DNA from: Litsea cubeba
Lineage: Eukaryota; Streptophyta; Magnoliopsida; Laurales; Lauraceae
Direction: 5' to 3'
DNA length: 64,000 nt
Assembly (NCBI GenBank): GCA_012931725.1
Contig: CM022951.1
Coordinates: forward strand, 21,849,457 to 21,913,456
Positions 52,057-61,373 of this stretch are shown piece by piece (position 1 is the first letter of the stretch; each line of letters opens with the position of its first letter). The translations under genes and the position numbers were made by a program. Below the pieces are notes generated by a model. That model made no database searches. It saw only the letters and a program-made list of their open reading frames with translations, and was not told the DNA's origin.

Positions 52057-53802
52057 TGTAAGTCCTTGGGATCCTTACCCTAGAGGGGGGGTGAATAGGG
52101 TGAGCTACTAATAGTGACTAACTATGACCAATTTTAACTTTCTATAAACTAACTAGTCACTAGTGATGATAACAAGCACAATGCGGAAGCTAAATACATA
52201 CAATCATCACAAGAGCATGCACCACAACACAATATTTATAGTGGTTCGGCCAACGTGCCTACATCCACTACCGGCTTGTGTTCCTCACACCCCACCGGAT
52301 TTCCACTAATATGCTTTTCCAATAGGCTAAGCAATAACCTCTACAATATGCTTTCCAAGGATAAGCAATAACCTTACAATGATGTTTTTCTAGGCTAAAC
52401 AACAACCTTTACACAATGCTTTTATATGGCTAAGCAATAACCTTACAATCAAAGATTTTTCTCAAAGAAAGTGTCTTCACAAAACACTCTAAGAGATTAC
52501 AATTTAAGCTCAATTTAATTGCCTCTTAAATAGGCGAATATGAAAGTATAAAGCAACTCACACAAACACACTAAGAATTACAAAGATGAATGCTTATGAG
52601 GTGTGTGTGTGAAAACTTCAATCAAGTTAAAATTAAGTCCAATGAATTTTATGCTTAAAGCATTTCAAAGTTTAAAGCACATAAAAAGATTTGATTGAAG
52701 TCAAATGCAAATCACTTGAACAATTACAAACTTGTGAATGATACGAAAATCTAAAGATCACAAGTTGTATGAAAATGATTAAGACTAATCAAGTGATGCA
52801 TGTGCAATGTTGTTTTCAAAAACAAAGGTTTAACTAAAGTTCTAAAGAGATTGAAAACAACAATGAAGATTCAAACAAGTCAAAGAAACATGTTATAAAG
52901 GAAATCAAAGATTTTGACTAAACATGTTTAAGAAGTTTTCTAAAACAACCTTGATTTGAATCTAAGTGAAGAATCCAATAAAATCAAAGATTATAAGAAG
53001 AATGGATTCAACACATCATAGTTATCATGCTATTAAACATTTCCCAAAGATTTAAACAAAGCATATAACATATGATTAGTTTAAGCAAAGCTTACTTGGA
53101 GATTTAACTTCATTAATCCAAGCTTGAGCTTTACTAATGACCCTCTTGGTCTTTCTTAGTTCATCCCCTTTTTCCTTGACTCCAAACTCCTCAAAGAAGG
53201 TCTAAAATGTTCAACTCCTTTCTCATGGGAATGAACTCTTTTTATACACAGAAAACAGAGTTTCTGCGTGTCCCCGGTCGACCCCATGACAGGCTCGGTC
53301 GACCCCATCCAAACGGTCAGAAAAATGACCGTTGGAGAGCCAACGGCTCTCTGCCCAGTCGACCCGCAGTGTACGCGGTCGACCGGGATGTGTACCCGGT
53401 CGACCGGGTACACTGGGCCCTGGGCCACTTTTCCCATTTTGCATACTTTTGCAATTTTCAAAGATTTTTGGATGTGGGACTTGTTGGGGCCATTAAATCA
53501 AGCTTGAAACATGATTTAAATCAATCTAAGTATTTTTTAAAATCATGAATCATAAAAAGCCACAAATCATTTGAAACTTTAAAACTTAGGCTAATCTTGA
53601 ATTTTGAAATTCCTTTTACAAAATCAATTGCATCCAAAATTAAAACCAATTCATGCATAAAACATGAGTTTTACCATATTTAAAAACAATGCATGGATAA
53701 AATAAGATTTCAATGTTTTCTAAAATAATGCAAGTGTGAGAAATCAAATGATGATTAAAATGATATGCATCCATCAAATTGCAATACACAAAATTCCTAA
53801 CA
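52057..53802 (-). repeat. 5' LTR (minus-strand orientation)
   Basis: This LTR appears identical to 46980-48725. It starts tgtaagtcctt and ends cctaaca on the + strand, followed by the target duplication TAACA. Confidence 0.95.
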
Positions 53803-53928
53803 TAACACAGCAGCTATACAAAATGTTAAAGGAGCTAATCTCCAATATTGTGAAAAATTTTCCTCCATTTGTACACACATAACTTGAAAATTTTGAAAAT
53901 CTCTATACTTTTTAAAAGTAAGATTTAT

Positions 53929-54135
53929 TTAATAAAAATGGGCTAAAGCTTGATTTGATGTGGGATAATATACCCCGAAAAAAAATAATGTTGCATCATG
54001 AAAAACTTCTACAAAATCTCTTATTATCTCAAGAATGGTCCATTTATCATCACTTATAAAAATATTTGCACGCTCCAAATAAAGTTGACAACATTGATTT
54101 AGTGTCATTTTATAGGCACATGATTCTTTTAACAT
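53929..54135 (-). pseudogene. hAT transposase middle fragment
   Basis: The frame contains LNQCCQLYLERANIFISDDKW and IIRDFVEVFHDATLFFFGVYYPTSN. The latter matches the region of plant hAT transposases that usually reads L..F...T..FSG..YPT.N, downstream of the catalytic core. It lies between the LTR retrotransposon and the core fragment. Confidence 0.7.
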
Positions 54136-54228
54136 TTTATATGTAAAATTTCATCTATGCTTTACATCATATGATATTTTCTTCGGTCTTAGATTCAAAT
54201 TTACACATCTGTCCCTCCACCATTGTTT

Positions 54229-54493
54229 TCATGAGGGAGAACAAAGAATGTATCCTACAATCCATTTAATAGTCTTTAAATCAGCTCTAATTAATTTCAC
54301 CCCTACTTGTATGATAAGATTTATGACGTGGCATGCACACCTATTGTGAAATAGATCTCCATTTAAATCAAGTTGAATCGATTGTTTTAATAAATCTGCT
54401 GCGACGTTGTTAATGCTTGCATTATCTAAAGTTATAGAAATTATTTTATTTTTAATTTTATATTCTCTAAGTTTTTCAAAAATGGTGGACCCT
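54229..54493 (-). pseudogene. hAT transposase catalytic-core fragment
   Basis: The minus-strand frame reads IFEKLREYKIKNKIISITLD followed by NASINN, and DLFHNRCACHVINLIIQVGV. These are the conserved hAT blocks around the second catalytic Asp (TLDNAS.N) and the CAAH/RCACHV...LIVQ motif. It is cut at 54493 by the LTR-like element. The rest continues toward 58138. Confidence 0.85.
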
Positions 54494-55815
54494 TGACACA
54501 CCCCGAAACCGGACCCTACAGTGATCCGACCTTGGGATGCGAGATTTTGGAATTAATTAAAACTTTTACTTTTTCCGAGATCCACGTGAATGAGGATCAC
54601 ACATTTCCACACAATCTGAATATTTTACGGAAGCTTTCATGGCGTTGTGACCCGGAGCCTGTGGCCATCGGATTCCTTGTCGCACTCAACCAATAACATA
54701 AAGCCATTAAAATTAAGGCTCATAGTCAAACTGATATGAATCAAGAACCATAAAGTATTGAGCTGACAGTAACAGGACATTTCATTTCTCATATATATTC
54801 GAGTTATAATTACAAAAGTATTTTCATAAGAAATCCCAAAGCGGGCTAATGAAAGCCATACAAACAAAAAATCAACTAAGCAAAACACTACCCAAAACAT
54901 ATTACGAACTCCAGTGCCAACTTGACATCTATTTGACATCAATAGGCAGCCTCTCGCCTCCAACCGACCGCCTCCTCACTCAAGTCACATAAAAAGGCAA
55001 AGAGATAAAGTCCTAGCACCAAACAAAAGGGGTCAGTCACGACGGTCTGGCAAGCAAATAAACAGGTAATATGATGTAACATTTATAAAATAATATAAAT
55101 TCAAATCTGATACATGTGAAGTTTAAAACATAAATAATCAATGGGGTAAAATAAATACTTTCTAAATCATTGACAATATGAAGAAATATGACAAAGTAAA
55201 TAAATCGATGTCAAACAAACAAATCAATAATATTTGAATAATCAATGGCGATCAAATAAATCAATGGCGTTCGATAAAAGCATTGGCATTCAATAAAATC
55301 ATTGGCAACTACATACGCTAAATTCTCCTATTACCGAAGTAACAAGAGCACTAACTCAGAAACGTACTGCAAAAGTACTCAATCAATACGTACTTCATTA
55401 CTGAAGCAATGAAAGTACTCGATCAATTCTAAACATGCAAAATGATAGAAAAGATCTAACCATCGCCATGGCTGGAAACACTCGCTCACAAAGAGCTCCC
55501 AAACTGCAGTTGGCAAACAATATAAGGATCCCAAGCCGGGTGATCAGCCCGAAGAGGAACCCAAGCCTAGTGGTGCCGAATGAAAACCAAGTCGATACAA
55601 CCAAATCACTTCAATATATTTTCATCGATAAAAGCAACTACTCTGGGCAAATAGCACACGAACAATATCACTCACTCAAATGAGTAGTTTTTATTGATAT
55701 TTCAAACGTAGCGAACCACTCAAATACACTTCAAATCAATTTGTAGAAAGCATATAAACGATACTTTTAAAACCGTGGAAAAAAACTCGATCCGTTTCAA
55801 ATCAATTCTTTCAAG

Positions 55816-56212
55816 TAGGGGTGATCAACCGGATTTCCGGTTCGGCCTAAAATGAAGGACCGGACCGGACCACTTATAAGTGGTCCGGTCCAAACCGGTC
55901 CAGTTGGACTACTTAAAGTGGTCCGGACCGGTTTTCAATTTTTTTTTTTTTTTCATTTTCACCTCACATCTAAAAAGTGGGCAAATGTCAAATGAATGAA
56001 TGATGGGTTTTACAAATGGGTGCTGGGCTCATGCCTCATGGGCTCATCAATATGAAAAAAAATTATTATTTTAATAAATGCGGTCCGGTCCGGTCCAAAA
56101 CGGACCACAAAAGGCCTGGACCGGACCGGATTTAGACCACTAAGACCGCAAATCCGGTCCAGTCCGATTTTGTGGTCCGCTCCGGTCTGCGGTCCGATTC
56201 TGTGTAGCCCTA
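55816..56212. mobile_element. hAT MITE, 397 bp, exact TSD CTTTCAAG
   Basis: Ends taggggtgat and, in reverse complement, tagggctaca. An exact 8-bp target duplication CTTTCAAG is at 55808-55815 and 56213-56220. The interior is built of ggtccggaccgg-type repeats in both orientations, giving strong fold-back potential. No coding capacity. Confidence 0.92.
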
Positions 56213-57292
56213 CTTTCAAGGGGACACAAATACATTTCTAATAACGTGGAATGGAAGTAAAGTAGTGCATGAGTATTTAATGGTTTACCAATGGATCGTC
56301 TCATTATACACTTTAATCCTAAATATTAATCTAAAATAATGAGTCTGGCACCAATGAAAATTCGTTACATTTAGGGTTACAAAGTGTATATCAAGATTAT
56401 CAAAGTTCCCGGGTAATTGGTAACAACAATTCTTTCTCATTCAATTTGTAATCTCAAAGTGTTTCGATTTATCAAAATCATATGTGGACTTTTAAGCACC
56501 ATTAGGAGGTTAATGGGCCTCAAAACAAGGAGGAAAGATGGGCTAGAAAGGACCCAAAATAGGCCTACAAAAGAGGCCTAAAACAATTGAAAACAGGCCC
56601 AAATGGACCTTTAAAACAGACCCAGAACCCTGTTCAGAATGGGTCCGTGAGTGCAGAAATGCACTGTTTTGCCCCCATTTGTTGTTCCTTTCCTTCCTTC
56701 TTCTTTTTACAATAATTTCATACACTTAGGCTTCTTCTTGCCTCTACAAATCTCCATTAAAAACATCCACACACTAGATCCTTCCATCCATTTTCAATCA
56801 ATCAAATACAAACAAACTTTTCCTCATTCACAAAAATCACCATGCTATTGAAGTATAGAAATTCATTTCAAAAAAAATGGAGCAAGCAACAAAGTTCAAG
56901 ATCAGTGTGGGATAGTAATATAAGAAGATTGAAATGAGCCATTAATCAAACACTACAAAGATGAGCATATAAATATTAAGGAAAAACATAACATGAAAAT
57001 AGAATTATCATGAAAATTATCCATATCGAACATGAAACATCACATTAGCTGAGTTATCCACTTGCCTCTAGTCAAGAAGAAGAGAGAATCACAGTAAGAT
57101 GACCTTAAGAAGGTTTCTAGCTCCAATCCTACAAAAGTCCCAAAATAAATCCAAGAGAAAACCATAAAAATCAATCATTTGCAAAACTCTAAGAAAACTT
57201 TTTGTATATATGAATAAAACATTCCAAAGACTTAGAAAAACAAGATTTCTAAGGAGAGAAAGTCATTGCTAACCTTTGAGAGTTCAAACCAA

Positions 57293-57500
57293 GAAGAAGA
57301 GCTTGAAAGAGAGAGTTGTCCTTGCTTAAAATCGATGAAAAGGATATCCTAAGAGAGCTTGAGAGATGGGGAAGATGATTTGGAGATCAAATCTCTAAGA
57401 AGAAGAGCTTGAAAGAGAGAGTTGTCCTTGCTTAAAATCGATGAAAAGGATATCCTAAGAGAGCTTGAGAGATGGGGAAGATGATTTGGAGATCAAATCT
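57293..57500 (+). repeat. 106-bp tandem duplication
   Basis: The block beginning agaagaagagcttgaaagag recurs with period 106 (gcttgaaag at 57301 and 57407) without visible change, so it is a recent duplication. Confidence 0.9.
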
Positions 57501-58387
57501 CTACTTGGTCTTCAAGAAGATGGCAAACAAGAGGAGAGAGAAAGGGGCTGGAAGAAAACCCTAGGCTCCACTCTTTGTTGTAGGAAAATGAATGAATGGG
57601 GAAGAAGAAGAACACATTGGTTTTATAAAGAGTTAAGTGGGCTGGGCCCCATGGGCCCCAAGACTTGTCATGGCTAAAACTATCAATTGTGGGTCCCGAA
57701 CAAAAATGATGAAGAAGACAAAATCGATCAACGAAATATCTACTGTCCACAAAGTATATTTTTGCAATATTTTGCAAATTTCGAAATTTGGGTACAGATT
57801 TATGTGAAAAGTCCTTTTTGCCCCCTTTTTTCTCGAAAAACGTGATTTCTGAGCATTAAATCAAAATGGTCAAAACATGAAAGTTGTTTATAACAATAAA
57901 ATGAATCAAAATAAACAGAATTTGGGATTTTTTAGAAATCAAGAGTAATTTCTCTCAAACATACATTTTACAATTGCCGGGTCAACTAAAGTACGCCAAC
58001 GGTCTTCAAAATCTCCAAAACTGTGAAAAATCTGGTCAAACTCAAAACAAAGTCTAACCCACTACTAACTCACTCAAAAATCCGAAACCATGATTAAAAC
58101 AACACTAAACCCGAAAATTAGGGGTCGGGGTCTCACAACCCTATCCTAGCACCAGTGTGTGGGAATTTTAGCATAGAAAATGCTATCATTCTTTTCTGCA
58201 TCACCCAATCACTATCAATATAATGTGATGTGATTGTAATGTATCCCAGATTTTATTTAAAGGTCCATAAATATGAAGTTAAAGCCACTTTTCCAGGTAT
58301 ATTTGTAAAAGTATTTTTTAAATTCTCTTTTTCTTTCAAAAAAATCTTTATTACATCACTTCTAGCAGTATTTCTAGATATTTTTTG

Positions 58388-58918
58388 CTATCCAGGATAA
58401 AAGGCAGACCTAAAAAATATTTCAAAATATCGTTCTTCAGAAAGTATAAATGGTGGCTGACTACTTATTATATACTTAATAAGTTGATATCTAGCATTAT
58501 TAGGGTCATAGTTGGAAACTCCTAAACCACCAGATGAATCTGTTTGAGAAAGTTGGATTTGAATCATCCCACCTCTCTGTCCCCCATCGCTAGTGGAGGT
58601 TGTTTTTTTTTTCAAATGGGCTTTCATATGTCTACTAAGGTGGCCAGTGCCGTTTGATGATTTGGCACTGAGGAGATCTTTGTAATATTTGCATTGTGCC
58701 TTCTCCTCTGTTCCTCCTTTGGGACATGGGACAGTGACTTTGGTAAAATGAGCCCATACAGGAGAAGTCAATCTTGTTTTTCTCTTCTTTTGGGTTGTAG
58801 AATCTTGGGGATTATTGCTTTCTACTTCTGTCCCTTGGTCTTGATCTAAATTAATAAATCCAGGATCTTCCTCATTTAGAGAGAAGTCAAAGTTGAAAGG
58901 TTGTGATGGTCCATCCAT
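58388..58918 (-). pseudogene. hAT transposase N-terminus with damaged BED zinc finger
   Basis: The frame starts MDGPSQPFNFDFSLNEEDPG at 58918. It has a basic stretch (KKRKTRL, a likely nuclear signal) and a BED-type region (SPVWAHFTKV, QCKYYKDLLSAKSSNGTGHL, SRHMKAH). BED fingers need C-x2-C; here the second Cys is Tyr (C-K-Y-Y). The later part (ISSQPPFILSEERYFEIFF) is the conserved block after the finger. The frame ends at 58388. The remainder is split by the insertion at 54494-58137. Confidence 0.85.
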
Positions 58919-59397
58919 TTTTCTACATAAAAGATTTTAAAAAAATTAAAAAAATAATTATATATAATGTGTTTTGTGTGATAATTTATATAAGAAAGGG
59001 GAAAAGATGAGACTTAATATATAATATTACTATCTATATTATTACTAAATAAAACTCAAAATTAAAGATAATAAATAACTTTATAAGAGATGAGATAGCT
59101 AATGGAGAAGTCCTTCCTATTTGAATCATCCACTTTAGAGAAGTCACCCTCACTTCTTATAAAACTTTGTAGAGAGAGCTTAGACACTTTAGAATGAGAC
59201 TTAAGAGAGCTTAGAGCTTTAGAGGGAGTATGAGAGATGAGAGAGTAGAGAGTAGATGTGTAGAGAAATGAGAGGAATGAGGGCTATTTATAGAATTTTT
59301 AAGTGATAAAATGACATAAAATACCCACTCATATGACCGTTTTATAGCAGTTAGGGAGGTATAATGGTAAAGAATGATCAAAAGACACTACTATCCA
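58919..59397. other. hAT right subterminal region, no gene
   Basis: AT-rich sequence upstream of the transposase start, with short repeats of 'gagagtagaga' type. It would contain the transposase promoter, but no motif could be fixed. Confidence 0.4.

Positions 59398-59426
<29 letters not shown>
59398..59426. repeat. Poly-C tract, about 29 bp
   Basis: An uninterrupted C run inside the hAT right end. Its true length may be uncertain because homopolymers are hard to sequence. Confidence 0.85.
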
Positions 59427-59429
<3 letters not shown>

Positions 59430-59741
59430 TGACCGTTTATAGCTGTTGGGGGGTTAAAAATACAAATATGGCCGTTTTTTGGGAGGTGAGGGGGGAAAAT
59501 TCAAAAACAAAAGCCGTTGGGCACAAGCCGGGCCGGGCTTCGGGCCGTGCCGCCCGAGGGCTCGGAGGCCCAGACCCAACACGACACGGTTTTGAAGCCA
59601 GGCCGGGCAGCGGGCCTGGAAGGCTGGGCCTAGCATGGCCCAGATTTCAACACGGGCAGTGCCCGGGCTGGGCTTGGGTGGCCCGGGCACGGCCCGAAAA
59701 TCCCGTGCTTGGGTCGTGCCTGGGCCAGATTGACACCTCTA

Positions 59742-61137
59742 TGTGTTTGGTACATACCCATAGTACTTGCAAATTGAAAGTATACGCTTCAATGTCTAGA
59801 GTCAACAGACTTCGAGCATTTTTATAAAGCCAACAGACATGAGTGCAGATCATGCAAAATAACAATAGCTGGCCTCTTAGGATTCTTGGGGCCCATGAAA
59901 TATTAATAATCTTCACATGATTTGTTGCACCCACTCTTATATTGTATCCATTTCCACCTTTTGGTACATGAAGTTATTTATTTTATTATTCTTGACTCTC
60001 CTGTACATATGCACATAGATATCTCTCTCCCTCCCTCATGAATTGCAACTTACCCTTATTTGGCACCAATCCAACCAATATTACCATAAAACATTTAAAA
60101 GGTATGTTTCTTTAGAGGTGCTCTTGACCAAAAATAGACTGTTCATAATTTAAGACACTAGTCTCAAATCATATCTTGAAGGCATCTGAAATTCTCTGTT
60201 TGAATGCTAAAATTCTGAAAACCATGATCATTTTTTACCGTTAGAGCTTGCAGAATTTTAACTTTCTAAATGTTTAACTATACTAGGCATTTTGTAAAAC
60301 CCTGGGTGATAAAATTTGTAAAATTCATAATCCATCCCGAACAATTATTCTTATAGTTCCTCTAACTAAACAGGCCCTTTTAAGGCCCTATAGTCAATAG
60401 CTATGATCAATTGGTTGAAGGGAGACTTGGCTCACCCCTAATCAATATCAAGCATATCTAATCTTCTCCATATATAGGCTCAACTGACCTGACCCATTTA
60501 TTATTAGGGTTGAAAATGCCACCCCCAACCCAACTTAAAATTTGTCAACAAGGGTGTTGCCCACTTGAATGGAAACCTCGCTTTTCATCTTAGTATCCAA
60601 GGATCAAACTTAACGTACTCTGTGGAGCGGGTGTTAAATATGTAGGATGAAACTTCTTACGTGGAGCATATATTATCTCCCTAGGATGGGTCTCTAATGG
60701 ATCTCAGCCCCCTTGACTAGATAAAAAAAAAAGTTTAAATACATTAATATGAATCCTTGATTAATGGGTGGAATTTGACTTCGATTTGCAGGTAATACTG
60801 CAATTAGTCACTTGGGTTAGGTAAAGTTCGAGTTCAAATAACAAAATGCATTTATTAAGAAGTGGCACTAGCAGGTTGGTTTCGGGTTAACCTGTTGGCC
60901 CTATAATGGGTTGGTCCAAAAACAAAGAAAGCAAATAGGGAACAAAATAGACCAAGTGGATTGGGGTAGGGAGGTGACTGGGCAATCCTCTGACATTATC
61001 TTCTCCTCCATTTCAAACAACTCCTTTTAAGCACATCTCTCTTAGAGTTTCATTCTCAGAGTTATGCATCAAAATCACATCCAACTCACTCTCTCTAATC
61101 TTCACTAGTCGTCTTCTTCTTCTTCTTCCCTTTCCCT
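59742..61137 (+). other. HEMC copy 2 upstream region
   Basis: Co-linear with 29150-32171 of the left unit but without the Harbinger-like element and the 102-bp repeat. It holds the CT-rich leader just before the start codon (about 61085-61137). Confidence 0.5.
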
Positions 61138-61373
61138 TTGCAAATGCACAACATACTCTTGAAACCCACCTCCTTCACCCACCCCCTCATCCCTGCCCCT
61201 TCCAACATGATCCCTGGGTCCATTTCAGCACTTGGGTTCCCTCCACCTTCCCTGAAAACCCAACTCCCCAGTTATTGCCATGCAAGAAAGGTCTTGGTGA
61301 CAAGAGCAGCTGTTGCTGTTGAGCAGGAGTTAAAGACCAAGGTCTCTCTTATCAAAATAGGCACAAGAGGAAG
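61138..61373 (+). CDS. HEMC: HEMC copy 2 exon 1: porphobilinogen deaminase transit peptide and N-terminus
   Basis: Seventy-eight codons plus AG, starting MQMHNILLKPTSFTHPLIPA. The first 60 or so residues are Ser/Thr/Pro/His-rich and fit a plastid transit peptide. The exon ends TKVSLIKIGTRG at the donor gtatta (61374). In hydroxymethylbilane synthases this segment begins domain 1 of the mature enzyme. The rest lies beyond the window: intron 1 is more than 2.6 kb here and 3.3 kb in copy 1. In a simple tandem duplication this copy would continue into the original complete gene, so it is the better candidate for the functional locus. That is inference. Confidence 0.82.

Larger units (their letters stand above)
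46980..53802 (-). mobile_element. Recent non-autonomous LTR retrotransposon, 6.8 kb, TSD TAACA
   Basis: Two 1,746-bp LTRs (46980-48725 and 52057-53802) lie at a constant offset of 5,077 bp with no difference noticed, and predicted frames inside them are identical. The exact 5-bp target duplication TAACA is at 46975-46979 and 53803-53807. On the minus strand the 5' LTR is 52057-53802. The primer-binding site for initiator tRNA-Met follows after two bases (52042-52054). The polypurine tract (aaagggggagat, minus strand) is 48726-48737. The 3.3-kb interior encodes one gag-like protein; protease, integrase and reverse transcriptase are absent. It must be mobilised in trans, and it inserted into the hAT element. 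Confidence 0.95.
54494..58137. mobile_element. Non-coding LTR-like element, 3.64 kb, TSD ACCCT
   Basis: The element starts tgacacaccccgaaaccgg and ends ggggtctcaca, with the 5-bp target duplication ACCCT at 54489-54493 and 58138-58142. Its ends and the layout of some inner segments match 3538-6288, so they are one family. It has no coding domains. Inside are a hAT MITE (55816-56212) and a 106-bp tandem duplication (57293-57500). It could be a solo LTR or LARD-like element. Confidence 0.8.
45765..59741 (-). mobile_element. hAT transposon, about 3.5-kb core expanded to 14 kb by nested insertions
   Basis: The terminal inverted repeat is tagaggtgtcaatct...gattgacacctcta. The 8-bp flanks agtgtttg (45757-45764) and tgtgtttg (59742-59749) differ at one base. 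The left unit has the empty site gatagtgtttggtac near 29152. Both ends are rich in gggccgggc-type subterminal repeats. The minus strand carries transposase remnants in order: BED finger, catalytic-core piece, hAT dimerisation region. An LTR element and an LTR-like element split them. Nonsense codons and a damaged BED motif indicate that the element is inactive. Confidence 0.9.

Noticed and set aside
48079..53548. Identical pairs of short open frames on both strands at 48079-48471 and 53156-53548
   Set aside because: They are the same LTR sequence read twice. The apparent peptides come from the GTCGAC repeat region and have no domain or start context.
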